Source: JBBIPA01 sp963820495 (lineage in GTDB: Bacteria > Chloroflexota > Dehalococcoidia > GIF9 > UBA5629). From it: a DNA stretch of 64,000 nt. Positions 1 to 8,869 of the stretch are shown here, in pieces. The number at the start of each line of letters is the position of its first letter. The first letter of the stretch is position 1. The stretch lies in NCBI GenBank assembly GCA_963820495.1, contig CAWGAF010000002.1, positions 248,001 to 312,000 on the forward strand, given 5' to 3'. Under the pieces are notes generated by a model, which saw only the letters and a list, made by a program, of their open reading frames with translations, was not told the origin of the DNA and searched no databases. The translations under genes and the position numbers were made by a program.

Positions 1-11
1 GGAGTATTACC

Positions 12-1571
12 ATGCCTTCAAATAATGGTGACCTTGAATCAAGACTGTGGGCGGCGGCGGACCAGCTCTGGGCAAATTCTAGTCTCAAACCTTCCGAGTT
101 CTCTACTCCAGTACTGGGTTTAATCTTCTTGCGTTATGCTGATTTCCGTTATACAGAGGTTGAACATGAAATCGGAAAAGTGGGAACGGTGAAAGCAGGA
201 TCACGGCGTGCCATTAGCAAATTAGACTATCAGGAAAAAGGCATTCTTTATTTACCAGAGCAGGCGCGTTTTTCGAATTTACGCAAACTGCCTGAGGGTG
301 CGGATCTGGCACAGGCAGTAATCGATGCCATGAAAGCCATTGAAACAGAGAATGCAGATTTAAAAGATGTCCTGCCTAAGACATATAAACGGCTGGATAA
401 TGCTACATTAATACAGCTTTTCCGTATCCTCGGTGGTATTCCCATGGATATCGAGGGCGATGCTTTTGGCAAGATTTACGAATATTTCCTGGGCAAGTTC
501 GCCATGAAAGAAGGCCAGAAAGGCGGCGAATTTTTCACACCCACTAGTATAGTAAAACTTATTGTGGAAATCATTGAACCTTATCATGGCATGATATACG
601 ACCCTGCATGTGGTTCAGGTGGTATGTTTGTTCAATCTGCCCTGTTTGTACAGCACCATAAAGAAAAGCCAGTGAAGGAGATTTCAATCTATGGTCAGGA
701 AAGAGTAGCAGAAACCATCCGCCTGGCTAATATGAACCTGGCAGTCAGGGGACTCTCTGGTGACATTAGAGAAGGTAATACCTATTATGAAGACAGGCAT
801 AACAGCCTTGGCAAGTTTGACTTTGTCATGGCTAATCCTCCATTTAATGTCTCCGGCGTTGATAGAGAAAAGCTAAAGGATGATAAAAGGTTTGCATTAG
901 GCATACCAACTAATGATAACGCCAACTATCTCTGGATACAGGTTTTTTATCATGCTCTTAATAGTAAAGGTCGTACTGGCTTTGTTATGGCAAACAGCGC
1001 TGCCGATGCCAGGGGAGCCGAACTTGAGATAAGAAAGAAGCTGATTCAGTCTTATGCAGTGGATGTCATGGTCAGTGTAGGCTCGAATTTCTTTTATACC
1101 GTTACTCTGCCATGTACTCTATGGTTCTTTAATAGGGGCAAACCAAAAGAGCGACAGGACAAAATACTCTTTATTGATGCCCGTAATATTTATCATCAGG
1201 TTGACCGTGCCCATCGAGCCTTCCTGCCTTCGCAAATAGAGTTTCTGGCCAATATTGTCAGGCTATATCGTGGAGAAAAACTCGAATTCGAAAAAGATAG
1301 CAAGGTGTTATTTAAAGAATATTTTGGAGACATGCCTTCTATATACAAAGATATTCCCGGGCTCTGCAAGGTGGTTTCCATCAAAGATATTGAAGGACAG
1401 GGTTGGAGTCTCAATCCCGGCCGTTATGTTGGAGTAGCTGACCGTGGGGATGATGGATTTGATTTCAAGACTAGGCTGGAGGAATTGAATAAGGAGTTGG
1501 AAATATTAAATTCAGAGGCAAGGGATTTGGAAAGACAGATTGATCAAAACATGGAAGTAATTTTGGAATAG
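12..1571 (+). CDS. hsdM: Type I restriction-modification DNA methyltransferase subunit (HsdM)
   Basis: N6-adenine methyltransferase subunit of a type I restriction-modification enzyme; with HsdS it methylates the recognition site and protects host DNA. Seen: an N-terminal helical domain (about residues 8-140), the SAM-binding motif DPACGSGG at 197-204, the catalytic NPPF motif at 275-278, and a C-terminal coiled coil likely to contact HsdS. At 519 aa it is normal for the family. The ATG is preceded by GGAG at bases 1-4, so the gene is probably complete although it starts at the window edge. It is followed after 5 bases by hsdS, as in a standard hsdMSR operon. Confidence 0.96.
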   Translation: MPSNNGDLESRLWAAADQLWANSSLKPSEFSTPVLGLIFLRYADFRYTEVEHEIGKVGTVKAGSRRAISKLDYQEKGILYLPEQARFSNLRKLPEGADLAQAVIDAMKAIETENADLKDVLPKTYKRLDNATLIQLFRILGGIPMDIEGDAFGKIYEYFLGKFAMKEGQKGGEFFTPTSIVKLIVEIIEPYHGMIYDPACGSGGMFVQSALFVQHHKEKPVKEISIYGQERVAETIRLANMNLAVRGLSGDIREGNTYYEDRHNSLGKFDFVMANPPFNVSGVDREKLKDDKRFALGIPTNDNANYLWIQVFYHALNSKGRTGFVMANSAADARGAELEIRKKLIQSYAVDVMVSVGSNFFYTVTLPCTLWFFNRGKPKERQDKILFIDARNIYHQVDRAHRAFLPSQIEFLANIVRLYRGEKLEFEKDSKVLFKEYFGDMPSIYKDIPGLCKVVSIKDIEGQGWSLNPGRYVGVADRGDDGFDFKTRLEELNKELEILNSEARDLERQIDQNMEVILE

Positions 1572-1576
1572 AATTA

Positions 1577-2869
1577 ATGAGTTTAATTAATACAAAAATG
1601 GACCATTTCCCTATTTCTGCTCTAGCTAAAATTTATTTGGGAGGAACGCCGAAAAGAGCTGTGTTAGAATATTGGGGCGGCAATATAAAATGGGCATCTG
1701 CGGCAGATATTGCATCATGTAATTCCCGATATTTGCGTAACACTAGTGAATCTATTACCAGTTTGGGTATTGAAAAAAGCGCTGCCAAGGTATTAAAAAA
1801 GGATGCTATTATTATTACTGCACGCGGGACAGTAGGTGCTTTATGTATGCTATCAGAACCAATGTCCTTTAACCAATCATGCTATGGATTGGTATGTAAT
1901 GCTAATGTTGATCCAGCATATTTGTACTATGCATTAACAGCAAGAATAGGTTATATAAAAGCTCAAACTTACGGTGCGGTATTCGATACTATTACCATCC
2001 AAAGCTTTGATCACATAACCGTTCCTCTTCCTTCTGTGCTAGTACAGCGCAAAATTTCCTGCATTCTCTCTGCCTACGATTACCTTATAGAAAACAATAT
2101 GCGCCGCATCAAAATCTTGGAACAGATGGCGCAGCTAATCTACCGCGAGTGGTTTGTCAACTTCCGCTTCCCCGGCTACGAAAAAATCCGCATGGTTGAC
2201 TCAAAACTAGGCAAAATACCAGAGGGGTGGTCAATTCAGAAAATAGAAGATGTAGCTACCCTCTTTAGAGGGCGCTCTTACAGAAGTGAAAATCTTATTG
2301 GCAACGGTGGTATTCCTTTTATTAATCTTAAATGTATCGAGCGAAACGGCGGTTTCCGCCATGATGGAATAAAGTCATATAAAGGTCCTTTCAACGACAC
2401 ACAAATAGTAAGTAATGGCAATATTATAGTCGCAGTCACAGATATGACCCAAGAAAGACGCCTGGTAGCGCATGCTGCTAGAATTCCACGGTTATCCCAG
2501 CAAAAAGCTGTTTATTCCATGGATTTAGTGAAAATTGAACCTAAAGAGGGTTATGGGTATGAATTTTTATATGGCGTATTTCGCTACTCGAATTTCCCGG
2601 ATGTCGTTAAACAACATGCGAACGGTGTGAATGTTCTACATCTAAATCCTACCCATATTGCAGCATTTCAGTTCGCTGTTGCTCAGCCGAATATTATACA
2701 AGAATACTGCAATATAATTGAACCTATTTATCGAGCAACAGATGTATTAGAAGAAAAGAATATAATCCTTCGCCAAACTCGTGACCTATTTCTCCCGCGT
2801 CTCATCTCCGGTGAACTTGATGTCTCCCAATTGGATATTGATATCAGTAACAACGGAGGCTCTGCATAG
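1577..2869 (+). CDS. hsdS: Type I restriction-modification specificity subunit (HsdS)
   Basis: DNA-recognition subunit of the type I enzyme. It has the usual two-repeat layout: a first target-recognition domain (about residues 8-150), a conserved helix (about 155-195, with QMAQLIYREWFVNFRFPGYE), a second recognition domain starting near KIPEGWSIQKIEDV (about 215-380), and a second conserved helix ending in LFLPRLISGELDVS. The two recognition domains are clearly different from each other, so a bipartite asymmetric target is expected. It is 5 bases downstream of hsdM. Its stop overlaps the apparent ATA start of hsdR, and the GGAGG at 2855-2859 inside its 3' end is well placed as the hsdR ribosome-binding site. 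Confidence 0.95.
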   Translation: MSLINTKMDHFPISALAKIYLGGTPKRAVLEYWGGNIKWASAADIASCNSRYLRNTSESITSLGIEKSAAKVLKKDAIIITARGTVGALCMLSEPMSFNQSCYGLVCNANVDPAYLYYALTARIGYIKAQTYGAVFDTITIQSFDHITVPLPSVLVQRKISCILSAYDYLIENNMRRIKILEQMAQLIYREWFVNFRFPGYEKIRMVDSKLGKIPEGWSIQKIEDVATLFRGRSYRSENLIGNGGIPFINLKCIERNGGFRHDGIKSYKGPFNDTQIVSNGNIIVAVTDMTQERRLVAHAARIPRLSQQKAVYSMDLVKIEPKEGYGYEFLYGVFRYSNFPDVVKQHANGVNVLHLNPTHIAAFQFAVAQPNIIQEYCNIIEPIYRATDVLEEKNIILRQTRDLFLPRLISGELDVSQLDIDISNNGGSA

Positions 2870-5800
2870 AAGAATATTCAGAAGATAAACTAATAGAGCA
2901 GCCTGCAATCGCTCTGTTTAAAGAGATGGGGTGGGATGCTGCCAACTGCTACCATGAATTTGATAGTGGTAACAGTTTCCTGGGACGCGAAACCCAATCT
3001 GAAGTAATTCTTGTCTCCAAACTAATTCAAGCACTAAGCAAGCTAAATCCCAAAATCCCAGAAGAAGCCTTGACCTTAGCTGTCAATGAACTTATCCGCG
3101 ACCGCAGCCGTATGAGCCTGGCTAATGCTAATAAAGAGATTTATAAATTGCTTAAAGAGGGTATTAAAATCTCTTTCCGTTCTGACAACGGAGAAGAAAC
3201 AACAGAAGCTATCAAGTTGATAGACTGGAATAATGTACATAATAACGAGTTCTTTCTAGCTTCCCAGTTCTGGGTACAGGGAGACATGTACAGCCGTCGT
3301 GCTGACCTGGTAGGTTTTATTAATGGCATTCCCCTGGTCTTTATTGAATTAAAAGCAACTCACAAAAACCTGCACAGTGCTTTTGACAATAACCTGACTG
3401 ATTATAAGAGCACTGTTCCCCACCTATTCTGGTATAACGGATTCATCATTCTCTCCAATGGCAGCAAAGCGCGTATGGGTAGTGTTACCGCCGAATGGGA
3501 ACATTTCAACGAGTGGAAGCGCATCAATTTTGAGGGTGAAAAGGGCATTGTATCCCTTGAGACCATGATACGTGGCACCTGCGAGAAAACTCGACTGCTT
3601 GATTTAATGGAAAACTTCTCTATTTTTATGAAAGCCAGAGGTGGTGACATTAAGCTTACCGCCAAGAACCACCAGTACCTTGGCGTGAACAATGTTTTTG
3701 ATTCCATGAAAAAGCTTGGTGAAAACAAGGGTCGCCTCGGCGTTTTCTGGCATACCCAGGGAAGCGGTAAAAGCATCTCCATGATTTATTTTGCCCAAAA
3801 GGTACTGCGTAAATTACCGGGGCACTGGACTTTTCTTATAGTTACAGACAGGGACGAATTAGATACACAAATATATGGAAATTTTGCTGACACCGGGGTA
3901 ACAACGGAAGAACACATTCAGGCTGATAGTGGAACTCATTTGAAACAGTTGCTAAAAGAAGACCATCGCTATATCTTCACTTTAATCCAAAAATTCCACA
4001 CCCGCGAAGGTGAACGCTATCCGGTAGTTTCAGAGCGTTCAGATATCATCGTAATTACGGATGAAGCACACCGCAGCCAGTATGATACTTTTGCCATGAA
4101 TATGCGCAGCGCTCTACCCAATGCTTCTTTTATCGGCTTTACCGGGACTCCATTGATGATTGGAGAAGAAAAAACCCGCCAGGTATTTGGTGACTATATC
4201 AGTGTTTATAATTTCCAGCAGTCCATAGAGGATGGCGCCACAGTGCCGCTCTTCTATGAAAACCGTATCCCTGAATTACAGCTAACCAATCAGATGCTCA
4301 ATGAGAAGTTAGCAGACTTGCTCGATAAAGCTGCTCTAGACGAGAAGGAGCAACAGAAATTCGATCGTGAATTTGCCAGAGAATATGAAATCATTACCCG
4401 CGATGACAGATTGGAGCGTATTGCCGAAGACCTGGTGGCACATCATATGAACCGTGATTTTTCAAGTAAATATGGTCCTGGCAAAGCCATGGTTGTCTCC
4501 ATAGATAAAGCCACAGCAGTCAAGATGTACGATAAAGTTTACAAATACTGGAGGCAGTATAAGGAAAAACTGCAGGATTCAGTCAAGACGGCAGACATCT
4601 TTGTTAAATCCATGCTGGAAACCAGGATTAACTACATGAATGAGACCGAAATGGCGGTCGTCGTTTCCTCTTCTCAAAATGAAATAGAGGAGATGAAGAA
4701 AAAGGGAGTGGATATTGTCCCCCATCGTCAGAAGATGGTAAAGGAAGACCTGGCTACCCGCTTTAAAGATGGTGATGACAAATTCCGCATAGTTTTTGTT
4801 TGCGCTATGTGGATGACTGGTTTTGATGTCCCCTGCTGCTCAACCATTTACCTGGATAAACCCATGCGTAACCATACCCTGATGCAGACCATCGCCCGAG
4901 CTAATAGAGTGTTCCCTGAGAAAGAAAATGGATTGATCGTTGATTATTTAGGAGTATTCAGAGACTTGAAGCAGGCACTGGCTATCTATGCGCCGACACC
5001 TGAAGATGCAGAAAGACCGATAAAGGATAAATCGGAGTTACTAAAGTTGTTGCAGAGCGCAGTTGCGGAAGCAAAAAGTTTTCTTATGGAACGTGACGTT
5101 GAAATAGAAAAACTCCTGCAGTCAAAGAACTTTGAGAAAGTGGCGCTGATTAATGGCGCCATCAAAGCAATACTCTTGAAAGACTCAAAATCTTTTGAAG
5201 ATGCATTAGATGACTCAGTCGACAATGTCTTAATCAATGATGAAAGCAAGCTAAAATATCTGCAACTAGCTTTGCAGGTTAATAGGTTATTCCGTGCCAT
5301 TAAACCTGACCCAGCAGTAATTGATTACCAACCAATCTGTACTTTGATAGGTGTACTTGCGGATAAAATACGCTCATTGGCTGCACCTGTTGACGTTTCA
5401 GAAGTCATCAGTAAAGCTGAAAAATTGCTTGATGAATCGATTGCGGCCAAAGGTTTTACCATAAAAGAAAAACTTCCTTCGGATGAGGAATATAAAACCT
5501 TTGATTTGAGTAAATTGGATTTTAAGCGCCTGCGTAGACAATTTGAAGCGGGTAGAAAGCGCATTGAGCTGGAGAGATTACGCGGAAGTATTAGCAGCAA
5601 ATTACGGCAAATGGTACGCCTCAATAAAACACGGACAGACTTTTTGAAGAAATTCCAGGATATGATCGATGAATACAATGCTGGTTCTCTAACTACTGAA
5701 GAATTATTTAATCAGCTTTTGGAATTTACCCAGGAGTTACAACAGGAAGACAAGCGGAAAATAGCAGAAAAACTGTCTGAAGAAGAATTAGCTATGTTTG

Positions 5801-6093
5801 ATCTGTTAACTAAACCCGAAATAAAGCTTACCAAAAAAGAGACTGCTCAGGTCAAAGCTGTCGCCAAGGATTTATTGGACAAACTAAAAGCTGAAAAACT
5901 AGTTCTTGACTGGCGAAAGAAACAGCAAACGAGAGCGGCAGTGCAGCTTACCATTGACAATTACCTGGATCAGCTTCCAGAAAAGTATACGCGGGAAATA
6001 TTCCAGCAAAAATGCTCTCTTGTTTACCAGCATATATATGATTCGTATTTAGGAGCAACAGAAAACATATATAGCAAGTATGCTCCTAACTAG
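2866..6093 (+). CDS. hsdR: Type I restriction endonuclease subunit (HsdR)
   Basis: ATP-driven translocase and nuclease subunit of the type I system. Seen: a PD-(D/E)xK-type nuclease segment (RRADLVGF at about 3295, then FIELKA at about 3343), the Walker A motif TQGSGKS near 3757, the DEAH box DEAHRSQ near 4059, a helicase C-terminal domain with ARANR near 4896, and a long helical C-terminus. The first ATG is at 2926, but the open frame upstream encodes EEYSEDKLIEQPAIALFKE, the conserved HsdR N-terminus. The only codon matching that start is ATA at 2866, 6 bases after GGAGG. The gene either uses a rare AUA start or has lost its ATG by mutation; a conservative annotation would start at 2926. 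Confidence 0.93.
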   Translation: MEEYSEDKLIEQPAIALFKEMGWDAANCYHEFDSGNSFLGRETQSEVILVSKLIQALSKLNPKIPEEALTLAVNELIRDRSRMSLANANKEIYKLLKEGIKISFRSDNGEETTEAIKLIDWNNVHNNEFFLASQFWVQGDMYSRRADLVGFINGIPLVFIELKATHKNLHSAFDNNLTDYKSTVPHLFWYNGFIILSNGSKARMGSVTAEWEHFNEWKRINFEGEKGIVSLETMIRGTCEKTRLLDLMENFSIFMKARGGDIKLTAKNHQYLGVNNVFDSMKKLGENKGRLGVFWHTQGSGKSISMIYFAQKVLRKLPGHWTFLIVTDRDELDTQIYGNFADTGVTTEEHIQADSGTHLKQLLKEDHRYIFTLIQKFHTREGERYPVVSERSDIIVITDEAHRSQYDTFAMNMRSALPNASFIGFTGTPLMIGEEKTRQVFGDYISVYNFQQSIEDGATVPLFYENRIPELQLTNQMLNEKLADLLDKAALDEKEQQKFDREFAREYEIITRDDRLERIAEDLVAHHMNRDFSSKYGPGKAMVVSIDKATAVKMYDKVYKYWRQYKEKLQDSVKTADIFVKSMLETRINYMNETEMAVVVSSSQNEIEEMKKKGVDIVPHRQKMVKEDLATRFKDGDDKFRIVFVCAMWMTGFDVPCCSTIYLDKPMRNHTLMQTIARANRVFPEKENGLIVDYLGVFRDLKQALAIYAPTPEDAERPIKDKSELLKLLQSAVAEAKSFLMERDVEIEKLLQSKNFEKVALINGAIKAILLKDSKSFEDALDDSVDNVLINDESKLKYLQLALQVNRLFRAIKPDPAVIDYQPICTLIGVLADKIRSLAAPVDVSEVISKAEKLLDESIAAKGFTIKEKLPSDEEYKTFDLSKLDFKRLRRQFEAGRKRIELERLRGSISSKLRQMVRLNKTRTDFLKKFQDMIDEYNAGSLTTEELFNQLLEFTQELQQEDKRKIAEKLSEEELAMFDLLTKPEIKLTKKETAQVKAVAKDLLDKLKAEKLVLDWRKKQQTRAAVQLTIDNYLDQLPEKYTREIFQQKCSLVYQHIYDSYLGATENIYSKYAPN

Positions 6094-6114
6094 AAAAGAG
6101 TCTACAACCAGATT

Positions 6115-6588
6115 ATGAACATTACAAAGCTACAAGACTATCATATATATCACGTGAAACTAGATCAAGGTAAAATAATCCATATTCAGCAAAAGGGAAC
6201 GAATATTAATCACTTCGTTCATCCAGCTACAAAGAACAAACTCTCCAAGCTATATGTTGTTAAATATAAATCGAGAATAATTTATATTGGGATAACATCT
6301 CGTGGATTCCGTGAACGTCTTAGATACGGTTTGAGTGCCAAGGGCGACAGAAACCAGGGCGGATATTACGGATACAAATGGAAACACCTGGATGAAGTTG
6401 AAATTTTACTATGGTTTTTCCCCGGACAGAAATTCAGTAATATTGAAGGTATAGAAGGAGAATTAGTATATCTAGTACGCAATAACACGGGTAAATGGCC
6501 AGATTACCAGATGGAGATTCATTTCCACAATTGTACAAGGGAAGAGAAGAATATAGCCAAAGCTATATACAAAGAAAGTGTTAAATAG
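6115..6588 (+). CDS. GIY-YIG-like nuclease-fold protein
   Basis: A 157-aa protein with a segment like the GIY-YIG nuclease fold: YVV at residues 47-49, YIG at 57-59, then GITSRGFRERL with the family arginine at about R66, and a later acidic segment EGIEGELVYLVRNN that could supply the metal-binding glutamate. The first half-motif is YVV rather than GIY, so activity is not assured. It starts 22 bases after hsdR and probably shares its transcript. Small extra nucleases beside type I loci are known cargo, but its role here is unknown. The fold call is by eye. Confidence 0.6.
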   Translation: MNITKLQDYHIYHVKLDQGKIIHIQQKGTNINHFVHPATKNKLSKLYVVKYKSRIIYIGITSRGFRERLRYGLSAKGDRNQGGYYGYKWKHLDEVEILLWFFPGQKFSNIEGIEGELVYLVRNNTGKWPDYQMEIHFHNCTREEKNIAKAIYKESVK

Positions 6589-6684
6589 GAACTACTAGAC
6601 TTAAAAAAAGCTTAGAAATATTTTTTGGTGTTCGTCGTTCGTATAATAATATCAAATACCCAGACTCGGTAGTCTATGCTTTTT

Positions 6685-6714
6685 TGCTAACATTTTGCTA
6701 ACAAACTGCTAACA
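6685..6714 (+). repeat. Three direct repeats of TGCTAACA with 11-bp period
   Basis: TGCTAACA occurs at 6685-6692, 6696-6703 and 6707-6714. The spacing puts the copies on one face of the helix, as in iterons or recombinase arm sites. A small hairpin (AGACT-CGGT-AGTCT) lies just upstream. The repeats sit where the restriction operon ends and the scarred accessory region begins. Confidence 0.7.
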
Positions 6715-6818
6715 ACCTGGTGTCACGGGCTGACATCCCCAAATACGAAATCGTTTTTTTGGCAGACCCAAAATCACCATTTCCTATTTGGAATCACTGG
6801 GGGATATGTCGCTTATAA

Positions 6819-6955
6819 CTAGGGCCTCTCTACATCTAAGATAGCAATTGCTTTTCCTATGAACTTCTCGGCAGAAGCAATAACCGCCTTCGCTCCAGAC
6901 TGCGAAAACTCAGCCTCATAATCGGCCGCCTCACGAAGATTCAGGGCATTGGGTA
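6819..6955 (-). pseudogene. 3' remnant of a HEPN-domain gene (partner of the MNT gene)
   Basis: The frame ending at the TAG of 6819-6821 encodes NALNLREAADYEAEF followed by SGAKAVIASAEKFI. This is the typical C-terminal part of a HEPN protein (the LRxxADY signature and the closing helix). The gap to the upstream nucleotidyltransferase stop at 7028 is only about 70 bases, so the N-terminal two-thirds of the HEPN gene, including any RX4-6H active site, is missing. I read it as a truncated toxin from an MNT-HEPN pair. Confidence 0.6.
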
Positions 6956-7027
6956 GTGGTCTGCTCTTTCTTGACCAGGTCTCTCCCTCTAGCAAAGGGT
7001 ATGATCTTTTTGCTATCGAGACACTCC

Positions 7028-7594
7028 TTAAATTCTTGGTTCACTGGCAACTCTCTCCCATAGGACAGTACCAAGTCCCACTTCTTCAAGAAAGGCTCTC
7101 TCTGATTCTCCAGCCTCCAGGAGTTCAACAGGAGTCTTTATCACAGTTTGAATATGAATATTCTCATATCCTTTTGGAAATCTGAAATTACTAATAACAT
7201 TTGATACGCTTTTTTTATTGCGCGATACCACAAATAAGTCCAAATCACTTCCTGATGTATCAGTCCCAAGAGCGCAACTCCCATAGAGTACTATACGGTT
7301 TGATATTTTTTTGAGCTCTTCTATCAATGGTTCGATTAGGATAAGATTTATCAATTTCTTAAACTCGATAATAGCTGCAGTGGAGGCATCGACTGAGTAG
7401 AAATACATTTTACCTTCCCGTCGGCGCATGACAGCCCCGGTCGAGTACAATTCATTTAGAGTCCGATTTGCTGAGCCGTAAGCTATACCAAGCTTACGAG
7501 CCACTTCTCGCTCATAAAATTCCTGGTCGGAATACTTAGCAAGCAGGCTTAATACCTTTTGGTTGACTGTAGCAATAATGTGGGGGTGCAGCAT
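7028..7594 (-). CDS. Nucleotidyltransferase (MNT) with N-terminal winged helix
   Basis: 188 aa. Residues 1-90 form a winged helix-turn-helix (AYGSANRTLNELYSTGAVMRR then a wing). Residues 100-180 form a minimal nucleotidyltransferase domain with GSCALGTDTSGSDLDLFVV, that is GS-x(9)-SDLDL, the Pol-beta superfamily metal-binding signature. Proteins of this type are antitoxin partners of HEPN toxins (AMPylating or simply binding the toxin), or stand alone. The HEPN partner downstream is a remnant, so this may be a surviving antitoxin. GGAG precedes the ATG. Confidence 0.85.
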   Translation of the reverse strand: MLHPHIIATVNQKVLSLLAKYSDQEFYEREVARKLGIAYGSANRTLNELYSTGAVMRRREGKMYFYSVDASTAAIIEFKKLINLILIEPLIEELKKISNRIVLYGSCALGTDTSGSDLDLFVVSRNKKSVSNVISNFRFPKGYENIHIQTVIKTPVELLEAGESERAFLEEVGLGTVLWERVASEPRI

Positions 7595-7759
7595 ATATTA
7601 TTACTCCAAAAATTGAGTATGTACTCATTATAATGAGCGATGATAAGAAAAACAAGACCCCGTTTCAAAAACTACAAAATCTAGTTGTAATGTCTTGTGT
7701 TTTTTTCACGGACCAGAAATCCCCTTTTGGTATTTGGAATCACCAGGTGGCGTTTGATT

Positions 7760-7996
7760 CTATATTTTATCCTTGGTATTTAATTGCTCCTCTTCTGCCT
7801 CTATGTTTTCCGCTATCAGTATGTCTTTTTCCTCCCACTCATGACCGCAGCTAGGGCACCGGTATGACTTTTTGGTTACCAGCTTTCTGGTTCTCTCCCA
7901 GATGTGCCCGCAGTGCGTGCATTGATAGGAATTTCTGCTAACGAGATAAATAATTTTGCTATCCCAACCACAGCCAGGGCATACTATCTTTTTCAT
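7760..7996 (-). CDS. Small double zinc-ribbon protein
   Basis: 78 aa with three Cys pairs: CPGCG at residues 6-10, CTHCGHIW at about 26-33 and CPSCGHEW at about 47-54, followed by an acidic tail. The pattern CxxC-x(n)-CxxC fits one or two zinc ribbons. It has a reasonable ribosome-binding site (GGAG). No neighbour suggests its target; it could bind nucleic acid or another protein. Confidence 0.6.
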   Translation of the reverse strand: MKKIVCPGCGWDSKIIYLVSRNSYQCTHCGHIWERTRKLVTKKSYRCPSCGHEWEEKDILIAENIEAEEEQLNTKDKI

Positions 7997-8072
7997 GACT
8001 TACATCGCTCCTGCTCTCGATTTCCAGATGATATACGTAGAGATTACTGAAATATCCTGTTCAACCCCCTTT

Positions 8073-8142
8073 ATCCCCCAGTCCTGGGGGATTTTGGAAT
8101 CTGGGGACACCCCCAGGCCCTCGGCCCCGATGGCATCGGGGC
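8073..8142. repeat. Cluster of three hairpins, related to dispersed intergenic repeats
   Basis: Arms ATCCCCCAG/CTGGGGGAT (8073-8092), CTGGGG/CCCCAG (8101-8116) and GCCCCGAT/ATCGGGGC (8124-8142). The first resembles the hairpin inside 9554-9614. The third recurs nearly identically at 43021-43039. These are non-coding dispersed repeats. Confidence 0.75.
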
Positions 8143-8207
8143 GCTACTGTTCCAACGGTCTCAGGTATATTCTGAATTATATACCTGTCCAGGGCATAAG
8201 GGAATAG

Positions 8208-8275
8208 ATGAGGCTGTCCCAAAATCACAATTGCAGGAACTCACGATGACATATTTATTTTGGGGACAACCTCAT
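8208..8275. repeat. MITE-like element with inverted ends
   Basis: Left end ATGAGGCTGTCCCAAAAT (8208-8225), right end ATTTTGGGGACAACCTCAT (8257-8275). The ends are inverted copies with a few mismatches around a 31-base core. It has no coding capacity, so if mobile it would depend on a transposase in trans. Confidence 0.55.
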
Positions 8276-8457
8276 AACAAATGGTAGAGCTGAATGTTGT
8301 CCTTCAGTGCTGGGGAAAAAGAAAGTATCTATTAATGTATCGAGCGAGCACATGTTATTGACAATTTGCTATCTCAGGGTTACTATACCCACAATAAAAC
8401 TGCTGGGACATGGAACAGCGGTGTGTATTATTTGAAAGCAAATGCGAGGAGGTAGTC

Positions 8458-8760
8458 ATGGCTTTATATCTTTTGCTGACAAATCTAACTGAGGAAGGCA
8501 GAAAGACCATAGAGGATTTCCCGGAAAGACTTAAGGAGCTAAATAAAGAAGTAGAGTATATGGGAGTTAAAATATTGGCGCAATACGCTCTTCTGGGGCA
8601 GTACGATTTTGTGAATATAGTCGAAGCTCCCAGCGATGAGATTGCGGCAAAGCTGGCAATACATTTAAGTGCCAGGGCTGAACTTCGAACCTTGACCTTA
8701 CCGGCAATACCTCTGGAAGATTTGATTGAAACGCTGAAGAAGAAGCAAACCACATTCTAA
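8458..8760 (+). CDS. GYD-domain protein
   Basis: A 100-aa ferredoxin-like alpha-beta protein of the GYD family, named for a Gly-Tyr-Asp motif, here LLGQYDFVNIVEAP. The N-terminus MALYLLLTNLTEEGRKTIEDFPERL is characteristic. I chose the ATG at 8458 because AGGAGG stands 5 bases before it; the frame opens at an ATG at 8410 without a Shine-Dalgarno. The function of the family is unknown. Confidence 0.85.
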   Translation: MALYLLLTNLTEEGRKTIEDFPERLKELNKEVEYMGVKILAQYALLGQYDFVNIVEAPSDEIAAKLAIHLSARAELRTLTLPAIPLEDLIETLKKKQTTF

Positions 8761-8869
8761 TTCTGGCGTATATCCATTAAAGCTTAACCGAACACCAGTG
8801 AACCAGTCGGCAGATATGGAGCCAAGGCTGTAAAGGATAAACCGCAATTGCGTGTAAATAAATACCTGA

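Larger units (their letters stand above)
7997..8457. other. Gene-free stretch holding hairpins and a MITE-like element
   Basis: No supported gene in 460 bases. It contains three G/C hairpins in a row (8073-8142), a 9-bp inverted repeat CAGGTATAT/ATATACCTG (8162-8187) and an element with inverted ends (8208-8275). The last 60 bases lead to the GYD gene. Confidence 0.6.

Noticed and set aside
2926..2928. ATG at 2926 as the true hsdR start
   Set aside because: The open frame upstream encodes the conserved N-terminal motif of the family, and a well-spaced GGAGG precedes the ATA at 2866, so the ATG is internal.
6685..6714. CRISPR array
   Set aside because: Three 8-bp units at 11-bp period have no spacers of suitable length and no cas genes are near.
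6931..7128. 65-aa minus-strand frame overlapping the end of the nucleotidyltransferase
   Set aside because: It is out of frame with the real gene and shows no family; it only carries part of the shifted HEPN remnant.
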